Positions 1 to 9,076 are shown, numbered from the stretch's first letter. The stretch is DNA of 64,000 bases from Actinomycetospora chiangmaiensis DSM 45062 (GCF_000379625.1 NZ_KB903220.1:34624-98623), one strand, 5' to 3'. Notes: generated from the letters alone by a model not told the origin. Numbers and translations: made by a program.

Positions 1-18
1 GGGCGGATCCGGCGGAGT

Positions 19-657
19 GTGCGCGGGGCGCGGTGGGTCGTGGCGGTCGGGATCGTGCTCGGCGCCGTGCTCGGCCTGTTCGCCGACCTGCAGATCGACC
101 ACACCCCGGTCAGTTCGACCTCGCAGTTGCTGGTCTCCGACGGTGCGCTCGGCCAGTCCTCGTCCGATGCCGCGTCGACCGTGGATCAGTACGTGTCCGC
201 GCGCATGGCCACCTATGCGGAGCTCGCCACCGACAACACGGTGCTCGCGCCCGTCGCCGCGCAGCTGGATACGACCGTCCCGGCGCTGCAGGAGGTCGTC
301 CGCGTGACCCCCGTCGACGGCACGACGATGCTCTCGATCGCCGCCCGCGCAGCTACCCCGGCCGAGGCGACCGCCGACGACGCCGCGGTGACGAGCGCCC
401 TCGCCACCGCCATCACCGGGGCCGAGACCTTCGGGTCGGACCCGTCGCTGGTCACGGTGAGCGTGACGTCGCCGCCCAGCACCCCGGACCCGGTCTCTGT
501 GCCCCCGCTCGGCCTGGTCAGCGTGGCCGGCGCGCTCGCCGGGGGACTGGTCGTGCTGCTCGGTGCGGTGCTCTGGGGGAGCGGAGTGCTCCAGCGCCTC
601 GGGCGTCGGGTCGACGACCTCGTGTTCGACGACCCGGCGCAGACGATCCGACCCTGA
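19..657 (+). CDS. Wzz/YveK-like chain-length determinant type membrane protein (probably 5' partial)
   Basis: Likely member of the Wzz/YveK polysaccharide co-polymerase group, which sits in the inner membrane and sets polymer length. The protein of 212 aa has a transmembrane helix at about residues 6-23, a soluble Ala/Thr/Val-rich extracytoplasmic region of about 140 residues with Wzz-like phrases (VRVTPVDGTTMLSIAA), and a second helix at about 164-190, then a short basic cytoplasmic tail. This two-helix plan fits the family, but no kinase domain follows. The reading frame is open to the window edge, so the true start may lie upstream; GTG at 19 is only the first visible candidate. The downstream neighbour is convergent and unrelated. 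Assignment rests on topology and weak motif likeness. Confidence 0.55.
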   Translation: MRGARWVVAVGIVLGAVLGLFADLQIDHTPVSSTSQLLVSDGALGQSSSDAASTVDQYVSARMATYAELATDNTVLAPVAAQLDTTVPALQEVVRVTPVDGTTMLSIAARAATPAEATADDAAVTSALATAITGAETFGSDPSLVTVSVTSPPSTPDPVSVPPLGLVSVAGALAGGLVVLLGAVLWGSGVLQRLGRRVDDLVFDDPAQTIRP

Positions 658-681
658 CCGGCGTCCGTCCCGGCGGAACCC

Positions 682-1491
682 TCAGATCTCCGGGACCGCG
701 TCGAGGTCCACCACGTAGATGCGCGACGAGCGCCGGGCGACGACCTCCGCCGCCTTCTCGATGCCCTCCCACTCGTTGCAGAGCAGGAACAGGTGCTCGT
801 CGCTCACGGTGCAGGCGAAGCACGGCAGGGGCGTCTCGACGCGGTGGGTGATCTCGCCGCCGTCGAGCACCCGGACGACGGCGCCGGCCGGGGCGTCGGG
901 GTCGCCGCTGTGGGCGAACGTGTCGGCGGTCTGGGCCCAGATGCCGCCGGCCGCGTCCATCGCGATCCCGTCCGGGCCCAGTCCCTCGGCCCAGACGCGG
1001 CGATCGCCGAGCAACCCGTCGTCGTGCAGGGCGAAGGCCGTGAGGCACCCGCCCACGGACTCGGCGACGACCAGGGTGGAGCCGTCCGGCGTCACGACCA
1101 TGCCGTTGGGGAAGCGGATGTCGTCGGCCAACCGGCGGGACGTGCCGTCGGGCGACAGGAGGTCGATCCAGCCGGGCTCGGTGAAGGAGAAGCCGCCGTC
1201 GATCCCGTCGACGAGGACGTGACCGCCGGGGGTCACGACGATCTCGTTCGCCCCGCCCTCGCGCAGGACCGACCCGTCGACGCGCACCGCGTCGCCGGTG
1301 GTGACGAGCCGCCCGTCCGGCAGCCAGTCGAAGGCCCATCCCATCTGAGGCGGACCGGACGCCACGACCTCGGCCTTCCCGTCGAGGTCGACCGCGATCA
1401 CCTCACCGACGGCCCAATGGGCGAACCACAGCCGGCCGTCGTGCCAGCGGGCGCCCTCCACCATGGCCAGACCGTCGAGCAGCGTCTCCAC
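682..1491 (-). CDS. SMP-30/gluconolactonase/LRE family protein
   Basis: Six-bladed beta-propeller hydrolase of the SMP-30/Gnl family, which opens sugar lactones using a divalent metal. The 269-aa protein has the usual length. The predicted metal ligands are visible: Glu12 in VEGARW, Asn129 in FPNGM and Asp174 in GPDGIAMD. Repeated DG turns every 40-50 residues fit propeller blades. It starts at GTG 1491; an internal ATG would remove the first strand and half the EGARW block. It is a single gene, convergent with the Wzz-like gene, with no sugar-catabolic neighbours, so the natural substrate cannot be named. A 198-base gap with no visible signal separates it from the next gene. Confidence 0.85.
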   Translation of the reverse strand: METLLDGLAMVEGARWHDGRLWFAHWAVGEVIAVDLDGKAEVVASGPPQMGWAFDWLPDGRLVTTGDAVRVDGSVLREGGANEIVVTPGGHVLVDGIDGGFSFTEPGWIDLLSPDGTSRRLADDIRFPNGMVVTPDGSTLVVAESVGGCLTAFALHDDGLLGDRRVWAEGLGPDGIAMDAAGGIWAQTADTFAHSGDPDAPAGAVVRVLDGGEITHRVETPLPCFACTVSDEHLFLLCNEWEGIEKAAEVVARRSSRIYVVDLDAVPEI

Positions 1492-1689
1492 GCCGGAAAA
1501 CTAACACGACGGTCCTGAAAAACAACTCGACGCTCCAGGGGGTCGGGGCCTGGATCGTCCGGCCGCTCACCCACGCCGACACCCTGGCACGACACTCCGA
1601 CGACCAGGCCCGGTTGCGCCGGTCGCCGTCGTGGGCGGCCTGCTCTCGGCGGAGTTCCACACGGCCCGCCAACGGATAGCGTCCAACCC

Positions 1690-2070
1690 ATGACCGTTGC
1701 CGCCGCCGTCGCGGACCTGAACGCCGGGGAACGCCTCAAGATCTGTGGCGAGCGGTTGGCGGTGGCCCTGATCGACCGCCTCGCCGGGCTGGCGGCCGAC
1801 AAGGTGGACGGCCTCTCCGATCAGGTCGAGAAGATCGGCTCGGGCGGCGGCCTGAAGATGGGGGCGATCTTCGGCGCGGGCAACGCGCTGATGGCGGGCA
1901 GGAATCCGCTGTTCGGCGCGATGAAGGGCGCGTGGGGCGCGCTCGGCACCGGCCCGAAGATCGCCATCATCGTCGGGCTCGTGCTGCTGGGCGTGCTGAG
2001 CCCGGTGGCCCTCCTGCTGCTGCTCGTCGGCCTGCTGATCGCGGGGATCGTCTCCGCGGTGAAGAGCTAG
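1690..2070 (+). CDS. small membrane protein of unknown function
   Basis: No family recognised. The 126-aa product has an Ala/Leu-rich helical N-terminal half (about 1-50), a Gly-rich stretch (50-70) and a strongly hydrophobic C-terminus (about 91-122) able to form a membrane hairpin or one long helix. The start is supported by a TAGCGT box at 1677-1682 followed after exactly 7 bases by the ATG, the layout of a leaderless actinobacterial transcript. Its stop codon overlaps the stop of the convergent ABC permease gene by 4 bases (ctag, 2067-2070), so the two transcripts must be antisense at their 3' ends. Function unknown. Confidence 0.6.
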   Translation: MTVAAAVADLNAGERLKICGERLAVALIDRLAGLAADKVDGLSDQVEKIGSGGGLKMGAIFGAGNALMAGRNPLFGAMKGAWGALGTGPKIAIIVGLVLLGVLSPVALLLLLVGLLIAGIVSAVKS

Positions 2071-2879
2071 CGGCTCGCCGCCCGCCGGTACTGCGCGCTC
2101 GCGAGCGGGGCGAACACCGCCACGACCGCCACGGCCCAGATCAGCGTGTAGAGCTGTGGGTGCTGCAGCGACCACGCGCCCGACGCGGTGGCGGCCGGGT
2201 TCGGGTCGGGGTTGCCGAACAGCTCTCGCGCCGCCTGCGTCACCGACGAGACCGGGTTCCACTCGGCGAACACCCGCAGCGGCCCGGGGAGCGTGTCCAA
2301 CGGGACGAACGTGTTCGCCACGAAGGTCAGCGGGAAGATCACGATGAACGAGGCGTTGTTGATGACCTCGGGGCTGGGGATCAGCAGGCCCAGCCACGCC
2401 ATGATCCACGAGACCGCGTAGGCGAAGATCAGCAGCAGCACGAAGCCCCACAGCGCCTCGAGCGGCCCCGTGTTGATGCGCCAGCCGACGAGCAGGCCCG
2501 TGATCGACATGACGACCAGCACGATCACGTTGTTGACCACGTCGGAGAGCGTGCGCCCGGTCAGCACCGCCGACGGCGCCATCGGCAGGGACCGGAACCG
2601 GTCGATGATCCCCTTCTTCACGTCCTCGGCGAGGCCCGCGCCGGTGTTGGTCGCCCCGAAGACCACCGTCTGCGCGAAGATCCCCGCGATGAGGAACTCG
2701 CGGTAGGCCGCCCCGCCGCCGCTCGGGTCGATCGCCCCGCCGAAGACGTACGCGAACAGCAGCACGAACATGATCGGCGAGAGCGTGGTGAAGACCAGCA
2801 GGTCGGGCACCCGCTTGATCTTGATGAGGTTCCGCTTGGCGACGACGGCCGCGTCGTTCACCACGTCGAGGGTGCTCAC
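2067..2879 (-). CDS. ABC-2 type multidrug transporter permease (DrrB-like)
   Basis: Membrane component of a DrrAB-type exporter for drugs or lipids. 270 aa with about six predicted helices; the N-terminus (STLDVVNDAAVVAKRNLIKIKRVPD, quoted in parts: KRNL, IKRVPDLL) and the C-terminal block PLTFVANTFVPLDTLPG are typical of daunorubicin-resistance permeases. The GTG start at 2879 overlaps the TGA of the ATPase gene by 4 bases, showing translational coupling. With the ATPase and the TetR gene it forms a minus-strand operon. The substrate cannot be read from sequence. Confidence 0.88.
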   Translation of the reverse strand: MSTLDVVNDAAVVAKRNLIKIKRVPDLLVFTTLSPIMFVLLFAYVFGGAIDPSGGGAAYREFLIAGIFAQTVVFGATNTGAGLAEDVKKGIIDRFRSLPMAPSAVLTGRTLSDVVNNVIVLVVMSITGLLVGWRINTGPLEALWGFVLLLIFAYAVSWIMAWLGLLIPSPEVINNASFIVIFPLTFVANTFVPLDTLPGPLRVFAEWNPVSSVTQAARELFGNPDPNPAATASGAWSLQHPQLYTLIWAVAVVAVFAPLASAQYRRAASR

Positions 2880-3829
2880 GACGCGTCCTCCTCCGTGGTG
2901 GAGCCGGTCAGGGTGAGGAACACGTCGTCGAGGGTGGGCCGCCGGACCCCGGCGTCGTCGACGTCGAGCCCCTCGGACTCGAGCAGGTCGAGCGCCTGCC
3001 GCAGCGCCTTGACCCCGCCCGCGACGGGCATCGTCAGGGACCGGCGGTGCTCGTCGGTGACCGGCGGCGCGACGCCGAGCGGGGTGACGAGCTGCCCCGC
3101 CTCGTCGAGCCGACCGGGATCGGTGACGGTGAGCTCCAGGCGCTCGCCGCCGATCTGGGCCTTGAGCTGGTCGGCGGTGCCGCGCGCGATCGCCTTGCCG
3201 TGGTCGATCACGACGATGTCGTCGGCCAGCACGTCGGCCTCCTCCAAGTACTGCGTGGTGAGCAGCAGCGTGGTGCCGCCCGCGACCAGCTGCTGGATCA
3301 CGCCCCACATCTCGGTCCGGCTGCGGGGATCGAGCCCCGTGGTGGGCTCGTCGAGGAAGAGCACCGGGGGAGCGGCGACCAGCGCGCCCGCGAGGTCGAG
3401 GCGCCGCCGCATCCCGCCGGAGTAGGTCCGGGCCGGGCGGTCGCCCGCGTCCGCCAGGCTGAACTGGTCGAGCAGCTCCCGCGCGCGCTCCCGGCTGCGG
3501 CGCCGCCCGAGGTGGTAGAGCCGCCCGATCATGTCGAGGTTCTCGAACCCCGTCAGGTACTCGTCGACCGCCGCGTACTGCCCGGAGAGCCCGAGCCGCC
3601 GGCGGACCTCACGCGGCTGGGCGAGCACGTCGACCCCGTCGATCGTCGCCCGCCCGGCGTCCGGCCGCAGCAACGTGGTGAGGATGCGGACGATCGTCGT
3701 CTTCCCCGCGCCGTTGGGGCCGAGGAGGCCGAGCACGGTTCCACGCGGAACCTGCAGGTCGACCCCGTCGAGGGCGGTCACGTCGCCGTACCGCTTGACC
3801 AGCCCGGCGACCTCGATCGCCACGTCCAT
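2876..3829 (-). CDS. ABC transporter ATP-binding protein (DrrA-like)
   Basis: ATPase of the exporter completed by the downstream permease. 317 aa: Walker A GPNGAGKTT at about 38-46, Q-loop around SGQYAAVDEYLTG, signature YSGGMRRRL, Walker B VLFLDEPTTGLD, and the His switch replaced by Gln (TTQYLEEAD), which is usual in DrrA-type proteins. A C-terminal DrrA1-type domain (about 215-310) ends in the conserved RRPTLDDVFLTLTG. ATG start at 3829, 63 bases after the TetR gene on the same strand, so the regulator probably controls the pump. Function class is firm; substrate unknown. Confidence 0.92.
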   Translation of the reverse strand: MDVAIEVAGLVKRYGDVTALDGVDLQVPRGTVLGLLGPNGAGKTTIVRILTTLLRPDAGRATIDGVDVLAQPREVRRRLGLSGQYAAVDEYLTGFENLDMIGRLYHLGRRRSRERARELLDQFSLADAGDRPARTYSGGMRRRLDLAGALVAAPPVLFLDEPTTGLDPRSRTEMWGVIQQLVAGGTTLLLTTQYLEEADVLADDIVVIDHGKAIARGTADQLKAQIGGERLELTVTDPGRLDEAGQLVTPLGVAPPVTDEHRRSLTMPVAGGVKALRQALDLLESEGLDVDDAGVRRPTLDDVFLTLTGSTTEEDAS

Positions 3830-3892
3830 GAAGCCCCCTGATGTCCGGATCGGCGCGAGCGTAGCGACGGGGTCCGACAGCGTCGTCGGGAT

Positions 3893-4498
3893 TCAGCTCC
3901 GGCCCGTGGCCCGCACCGCCGCCTCGATCGCCACCGCGAGGGTGTCCAGGAACGTGTCGTCGCACCGCTCCTGCGCGACGAGAACGCGGAACAACAGCGG
4001 CGCGATCAGCAGATCCACGGCGAGCTCGACGTCGACCGTCCCGGGCAGCTCGCCACGCGCCACCGCGGCGCGCAGCACCGCCTCCCCGGCGACCCTGCGG
4101 GGCGCCGCGACGTCCGCCCGGAGCACCTCGGTCAGGGCCGGCGTGTGCCGGACCTCGGCGAACAGCGTCGGGCCGATCGCGGCGACCAGCGGGTCGGAGA
4201 CCTGGTCGCGCAGGGTGCCGAGCAGTTCCCGCAGGTCGCTCAGGAGGGCGCCCGTCGAGGGCGTCGGGGGCAGGGTGTCGGCGACCGACTGGCGGACGAG
4301 GTCGATCAGCATCGCCTCCTTGGACGACCAGCGCCGGTACAGGGCCGCCTTGCCCACGCCGGCGCGCCGCGCCACGGCGTCCATCGACATCCGCGCGTAC
4401 CCCGAGTCCGCCAGCTCCGCGAACGCCGCCCCGACGATCGCGTCGGTGACGCGGGGCCGCAGCGCCGCGCCACCGGTCGCCGTCCGAGCCCCTGCCAT
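3893..4498 (-). CDS. TetR family transcriptional regulator
   Basis: 201-aa one-component repressor. N-terminal helix-turn-helix about residues 20-65 (TDAIVGAAFAELADSGYARM, then MDAVARRAGVGKAALYRRW); the C-terminal ligand domain is of the type often labelled TetR_C_11. The ATG at 4498 is preceded on the minus strand by TACGGT at 4510-4505 with a 6-base gap, pointing to a leaderless message. An inverted repeat ACCGT/ACGGT at 4505-4525 overlaps that box and is a candidate autoregulatory operator. First gene of the minus-strand exporter operon and divergent from the antiporter gene, so it could control either or both. Confidence 0.88.
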   Translation of the reverse strand: MAGARTATGGAALRPRVTDAIVGAAFAELADSGYARMSMDAVARRAGVGKAALYRRWSSKEAMLIDLVRQSVADTLPPTPSTGALLSDLRELLGTLRDQVSDPLVAAIGPTLFAEVRHTPALTEVLRADVAAPRRVAGEAVLRAAVARGELPGTVDVELAVDLLIAPLLFRVLVAQERCDDTFLDTLAVAIEAAVRATGRS

Positions 4499-4583
4499 GT
4501 CCTCACCGTATAGGAACGACACGGTTGCGTTCGTCGCATGCGCTCGACCGCCACGCGGGCGCCGGTGCTGCCAGGCTGCCCGC

Positions 4584-6242
4584 GTGACGGAGATGCTCGT
4601 CGTCGGCGTGGTGGGGATCGTCGTGCTCGCCGTGGCGGCCACCCTCGGGCCCCGCGTCGGGGTCGCCGCGCCGCTGCTCCTCGTCGTGGTCGGTGTCGGT
4701 GCGAGCTTCCTGCCGTTGTTCGCGGGGGTCGAGATCGAGCCGGAGTGGATCCTCGAGGGCGTCCTGCCACCCCTGCTCTACTCGTCCGCCGTCTCGATGC
4801 CGGCCATGAACTTCCGACGCGAGTTCGGGGCCATCAGCGGGCTGTCGGTGGTGCTCGTCGTGGCCGGCTCGCTGGTGCTCGGCTGGTTCTTCTCCCTGGT
4901 CGTCCCCGGTCTCGGGTTCGCCTGGGGCGTCGCGCTCGGGGCGATCGTCAGCCCGACCGACGCGGTCGCCACCTCGATCATCCGCCGGACGTCCACCTCC
5001 AGGCGCGTCGTCGCGATGCTGGAGGGCGAGAGCCTGCTCAACGACGCGACCGCGCTCGTCATCCTGCGCACGGCCATCGTCGCGACCGCCGCGGCCTTCT
5101 CGTTCTGGGGCGCGGTCGGGTCCTTCGCGTACTCGGTCGCGGTGGCCGTGGTCCTCGGCGCCGCCGTCGGGCGGCTGGCCCTGCTCGTCCGCCGCCGCAT
5201 CGCCGACCCCACCGTCACCACGGTCATCTCCTTCGCCGTCCCGTTCCTCGCGTCGGTGCCCGCCGAGATCCTCGGGGCGTCCGGCCTCGTCGCCGCGGTG
5301 GTCGCGGGGCTGCTGACGGGTATCCGCGCGCCGCGCGACCTGTCGTCGCGCAACCGCCTCGCGGATTCGCAGAACTGGCGGACGGTCGAGTTCGTCCTCG
5401 AGGGCGCGGTGTTCCTGACGATGGGGCTGCAGATCCGCGGCATCGTCGAGAGCGTCGAACGCGACCACGCGGGCGTCGGGACCGCCGTGCTCGTCGCCGT
5501 CGCCGCCCTCGTCCTGACGGTGCTGGTGCGGGCCGCCTACGTCGCCCCGCTGCTGCGGGGCCTCGCGATCCGCGCCCGGCAGCACCGGTCGCTGCAGCCG
5601 CGCCTCGAGGACATGCAGGAACGCATGCGCACCGCCGAGGGCCAGGAGGAGTTCGCCGCCCGGTCCCGACGACGGGTCTCGCAGGCCCGGCTCGACCGCT
5701 TCGCCGTGCGGATCACCCGGGGGCTCGCCACCATCCGCTACTTCCTGCGGGAGCCGCTCGGGTGGCGCGAGGGCACCGTCGTGGTCTGGGCCGGGATGCG
5801 CGGGGCCGTCACCGTGGCCGCCGCGCAGACCCTCCCCGAGACCACCCCGCAGCGCTCCGTCCTCGTGCTGGTCGCATTCACCGTCGCGACGCTCTCCCTG
5901 CTGGTCCAGGGCAGTACCGTCGGCCCGCTCGTCCGCCGGCTCGCCCCACCGGTCGACCCCGCGGCCCGGGAGCGTGCCGAGGCCGAGCGCACCGAACTCC
6001 TCGACCTCCTGCGTCGGACGTCCACCGCGATCCCGGAGCCGGAGCGCCCCGACGCCGAGCCCGCGGTCGAGCGCGTCCGGGCCTCGGTCGAGCACCGACT
6101 GGTGGTGCTCGCCGCGCAGCGCACCGCCCTGCTCGACGCCCGCGATGACGGCGCCTTCGACGCGGACGTGCTGGAGGACGCGCTGGCCGACCTCGACGCC
6201 TCCGAGATCGCCATCGAGCTCCGGGGCCGCGGGACCGGGTGA
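4584..6242 (+). CDS. CPA1 family Na+/H+ antiporter
   Basis: Monovalent cation/proton exchanger of the inner membrane. 552 aa: about 12 hydrophobic segments over residues 1-430 and a charged cytoplasmic tail. Diagnostic motifs are SPTDAVAT (123-130, ion-coordinating Asp127) and GESLLNDATAL (148-158, Asn153-Asp154). WAGMRGAVTVAAA near residue 400 is the usual late helix. The GTG at 4584 gives VTEMLVVG; an in-frame ATG lies three codons later and cannot be excluded. The tail (about 450-552) is predicted helical and may be regulatory. Divergent from the TetR gene. Confidence 0.9.
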   Translation: MTEMLVVGVVGIVVLAVAATLGPRVGVAAPLLLVVVGVGASFLPLFAGVEIEPEWILEGVLPPLLYSSAVSMPAMNFRREFGAISGLSVVLVVAGSLVLGWFFSLVVPGLGFAWGVALGAIVSPTDAVATSIIRRTSTSRRVVAMLEGESLLNDATALVILRTAIVATAAAFSFWGAVGSFAYSVAVAVVLGAAVGRLALLVRRRIADPTVTTVISFAVPFLASVPAEILGASGLVAAVVAGLLTGIRAPRDLSSRNRLADSQNWRTVEFVLEGAVFLTMGLQIRGIVESVERDHAGVGTAVLVAVAALVLTVLVRAAYVAPLLRGLAIRARQHRSLQPRLEDMQERMRTAEGQEEFAARSRRRVSQARLDRFAVRITRGLATIRYFLREPLGWREGTVVVWAGMRGAVTVAAAQTLPETTPQRSVLVLVAFTVATLSLLVQGSTVGPLVRRLAPPVDPAARERAEAERTELLDLLRRTSTAIPEPERPDAEPAVERVRASVEHRLVVLAAQRTALLDARDDGAFDADVLEDALADLDASEIAIELRGRGTG

Positions 6243-6330
6243 CCGCACGGGGTGTCGCCGTCGCGACCGCGGAGCGGTCGGGGACGGAGTTCCCGACGAC
6301 CGGCGGCCCGTGCCGGGGGAGGATCGGCCC

Positions 6331-6801
6331 GTGGCCCGAGTGGACTTCTTCGACGACCCCGCCGCCCCGCGGGCGACCACCCGCATCCCCGGCGCCTCGG
6401 CGGCGGTGCGCGACGAGCAGGGGCGACTGCTGCTGATCCGGCGGGAGGACACCGGCACGTGGGCGCTCCCCGGCGGGATCTTCGAGCTCGACGAGACGAT
6501 CGCGCAGTGCGCCGTGCGGGAGACCCGCGAGGAGGCCGGCGTCGAGATCGAGGTGACGGGGCTGGTCGGCATCTACACCGACCCGCGCCACGTCGCGCTG
6601 CTCGACGACGGGCGCGCCGTCCAGCCGCTCGGGGTCTGCTTCCACGCCCGAGCGATCGGGGGCGAGGCGCGCCCGGACGGGGTGGAGACGACGGCCGTGG
6701 CGTGGGTCGAGCCCGAGCGGATCGGGGAGTACGAGCTGTTCTCCAACCACGCGGTGCGCATCGCGGACGCCCTGCACCGCACCGAGCCGCGGATCGCCTG
6801 A
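6331..6801 (+). CDS. Nudix hydrolase
   Basis: 156-aa pyrophosphohydrolase of nucleoside-diphosphate derivatives. A perfect Nudix box (G-x5-E-x7-RE-U-x-EE-x-G-U) runs from GIFELDE to RETREEAGV, about residues 53-75, with the EE pair as metal ligands. The sequence ALPGG before it and the late AVAWVEPERI strand are standard. Starts at GTG 6331; the 88 bases after the antiporter gene contain no clear promoter, so cotranscription with the antiporter is possible. Substrate cannot be told from the sequence. Confidence 0.88.
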   Translation: MARVDFFDDPAAPRATTRIPGASAAVRDEQGRLLLIRREDTGTWALPGGIFELDETIAQCAVRETREEAGVEIEVTGLVGIYTDPRHVALLDDGRAVQPLGVCFHARAIGGEARPDGVETTAVAWVEPERIGEYELFSNHAVRIADALHRTEPRIA

Positions 6802-6808
6802 GGGCGCG

Positions 6809-7999
6809 TCAGGCCGCCGGGAGGCCCCGGTACGTGGGCAGGTCGATCACGGCCGCGGCCGGGGAGAACCGGCTGAGCAGGCCACCGAAGCGGTCCATGA
6901 CCCCGGCGGCCACCTTGAACGCCCCGCGTCGCAGCGCGTGACCGGCCGCGGTGCGCGGGTTCATGGCCCGGAGCATCGCCGGCTTCACGTCCTGCGCCCG
7001 GTCCACGAACGGGCGCATGACCTGCTCGTAGCGACGCAGGGCGGCGGGGACGTCGGTGCCGTCGGCCAGCTCGCCCGCCAGCACCCAGGACCCGGTGAAC
7101 GCGAGACTCGTCCCGGTGCCGAACGGACCCGCGGACCAGGCGGCATCACCGAGCAGCACCCGTCGTCCGGAACTCCAGCGGTCCAGCTTGGCCTGCGCGA
7201 CCGCGTCGAGGTACATCGGCGCGTCGTCCAGGGCCGCGAGCACCCGCGGCGTCTCCCACCCGACGTCGGCGAAGGTGCGGCGCAGCAGCAGCACCTGGCT
7301 CTCGCGGTCGAGCGCCTCCACCCCGCGCACGTCGGAGAGGAAGCTCAGCATCGCGCGGGTGGTGCCCCGGTTGTCGGGGCGCAGGCCCACCCCGCGGGTG
7401 CCGACCGTGTGCATCCAGCGCCACCACCGGTCGTCGTCGGCGGTCCGCGGGATCGTCAGGTAGGCGATGTAGAGGCCGAGCTCGACGAGGTCGGCCTGCG
7501 GCACGACGAGGTCGCGGGTGCGCGACCGGGTCCCCTCGGCCACGACCACCACGTCGGCGTCGATCTCCTCGCCGCTCGCGAGGGTGGCGGTGACGTGGTC
7601 GTCGTGGTCGACCAGGTCGGCGATCTGCTCGCCGAAGCGGTAGTCGGTCGAGTCGGCCGTCGCCTCGTAGAGGATCCGGGAGAGCTCGCCCCGCAGGATC
7701 TCCAGCTCGGCGGTCATCCCGTCGGAGTCGCCCTCGCCCGCCGGGAACTCCGCGACGGTGCCGCCGCGCCCGTCGAGGAAGCGGACGCCCAGCTCGCCCG
7801 TGCCGGCGCCCAGCAGGGCGCCCTCCAGCCCCATGCGGCGCACGACCTCGCGGCCGGTGCCGCGGATGTCGACGTTCTGCCCCTCGTCGCGCAGCCGCTC
7901 CGCCCGCTCGACGACCGTGACGCGCCAGCCGAGGGTGTGCAGCTGGTGGGCGAGAGCCGGGCCGGCGATGCTGGCGCCGGAGATCAGGGCGTGGGGCAC
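6809..7999 (-). CDS. FAD-dependent aromatic/tetracycline-type monooxygenase
   Basis: Class A flavoprotein monooxygenase with the p-hydroxybenzoate hydroxylase fold; relatives include TetX-like and polyketide hydroxylases. 396 aa: dinucleotide-binding ALISGASIAGPALA at the N-terminus with Glu (VVERAERL) ending strand 2, the DG-like motif VVVAEGTRSRTRD around residue 155, and the FAD-ribityl motif VLLGDAAWSAGPFGTGTSLA near 285. The GTG start at 7999 keeps the first beta strand intact. It lies 28 bases after a small gene on the same strand, probably one operon. Substrate unknown; nothing nearby suggests a polyketide pathway. Confidence 0.85.
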   Translation of the reverse strand: MPHALISGASIAGPALAHQLHTLGWRVTVVERAERLRDEGQNVDIRGTGREVVRRMGLEGALLGAGTGELGVRFLDGRGGTVAEFPAGEGDSDGMTAELEILRGELSRILYEATADSTDYRFGEQIADLVDHDDHVTATLASGEEIDADVVVVAEGTRSRTRDLVVPQADLVELGLYIAYLTIPRTADDDRWWRWMHTVGTRGVGLRPDNRGTTRAMLSFLSDVRGVEALDRESQVLLLRRTFADVGWETPRVLAALDDAPMYLDAVAQAKLDRWSSGRRVLLGDAAWSAGPFGTGTSLAFTGSWVLAGELADGTDVPAALRRYEQVMRPFVDRAQDVKPAMLRAMNPRTAAGHALRRGAFKVAAGVMDRFGGLLSRFSPAAAVIDLPTYRGLPAA

Positions 8000-8027
8000 G
8001 GGGTCGGATGCCCCGTCCTGAGCGTGG

Positions 8028-8357
8028 CTAACGAGTCGGGGCGGAGCTCGTGGCGCGCAGTCCGGCGGCCTCGAGCACGAGGTGGTCCTGCCCCTGCTCG
8101 CGCACCAGCAACGCCTCCTCGATCTGGGCGAGCAGCGATTGCAGGCGGGCGGCCTCGTGGTCGTCGTCGGCCGGGGCGCCGAGGTGGTCGGTGAGGCTCG
8201 CGACGTCGACGTGGAGCCGGACCGGCGGCTCGATCGGTTCGCCGTCGAGGGCGGCCAGGGCGAGCCCCGGGGCATCGGCGACGTCGGCCACGTCGGCGAG
8301 GTCGGCGCGGAAGCCGAGGGCGGAGCGGAAGCGGTCGAAGCGTTCCTGTGGGTCCAT
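8028..8357 (-). CDS. hypothetical protein upstream of monooxygenase
   Basis: Not recognised. 109 aa, acidic and helical, starting at ATG 8357 (MDPQERFDRFRSALGF). It has a DLADVADVADAPG repeat-like run, a possible coiled helix (AARLQSLLAQIEEALLVREQG) and a Thr/Ser/Pro end. It sits 28 bases before the monooxygenase gene and is probably cotranscribed. Codon use resembles its neighbours. A helical partner or small regulator is possible, but nothing in the sequence decides this. Confidence 0.5.
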   Translation of the reverse strand: MDPQERFDRFRSALGFRADLADVADVADAPGLALAALDGEPIEPPVRLHVDVASLTDHLGAPADDDHEAARLQSLLAQIEEALLVREQGQDHLVLEAAGLRATSSAPTR

Positions 8358-8491
8358 GGGCACCTCCGGGTCTGCGAGCCACCGATGGTGCGCAGGTACC
8401 CGGAGGTACGCCACGAGGTGCCGGTGTGACATGCGGCGGGTCCGCCGTGACGTCGCCGACGATGTGGCGTTGCCGTCACGGAGGTGGGTGG

Positions 8492-8950
8492 ATGACCGAC
8501 GACGCGCTGGGTGACGACGACGTCACCGCGCTGGTGGCGCGGCTGCGCCGCCGCCAGGTGTCGCCCGGGGAACTGCGCGCGGCCGTCGCGGCCCGGCTCG
8601 TGGCCGTCGACCCGACGCTCCGGGGCCTCGGGCTGGACCGCGCGGACGAGTCCACCCACCATGACGTCCTGCTCTCGCCCGTCCTGGCCCACCGGACGCC
8701 GCCGCTCGGGTGGCTCCACCCCGCCGTCCCGTTCGACGAACTGGCCGAGCGACTCGTGCGCTACGTCGGCTTCGCCCCGCTGCAGAACGTCGCGTGCGCC
8801 CCGGTGATCGCGGTGCCCGCGGGGCGGCACGGGGCCCTGCCAGTCGGGGTGCAGCTCGCCGGCCGCCCCGGCGACGAGGCGACATTGGTGGAACTGGCGT
8901 TCGAGCTGGAGTCGGCTGTCCGCACTGCGAACGGCGTACACGCCGTGTAG
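8492..8950 (+). pseudogene. amidase-signature enzyme remnant with the catalytic core deleted in frame
   Basis: The 152-aa reading frame joins the two ends of an amidase. Residues 1-45 (DDDVTALVARLRRRQVSPGE, ELRAAVAARLVAVDP) match the N-terminal helix of the amidase-signature family. Residues 55-150 match its C-terminus (HDVLLSPVLAHRTPPLGWL, RYVGFAPLQNVACAPVIAVP, LPVGVQLAG, ELAFELE). The roughly 300 central residues carrying the Lys-cisSer-Ser triad are missing, so the product cannot be a working amidase. The frame is intact across the junction near codon 48, which implies a clean internal deletion. ATG 8492 has gaggtgg upstream. It could still be expressed as a fragment. Confidence 0.7.
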
Positions 8951-9076
8951 CGGATAGCCGTCCCTCATACGGCGGGTGGGCGAGACGGCCGCCACCCAGA
9001 GGAACCTCCGGATGGCGGCTGTGTCGGAGCGTCGACGCACTGAAGATCCCTGGTGCGCTTCGACGATGGGGGTTGG

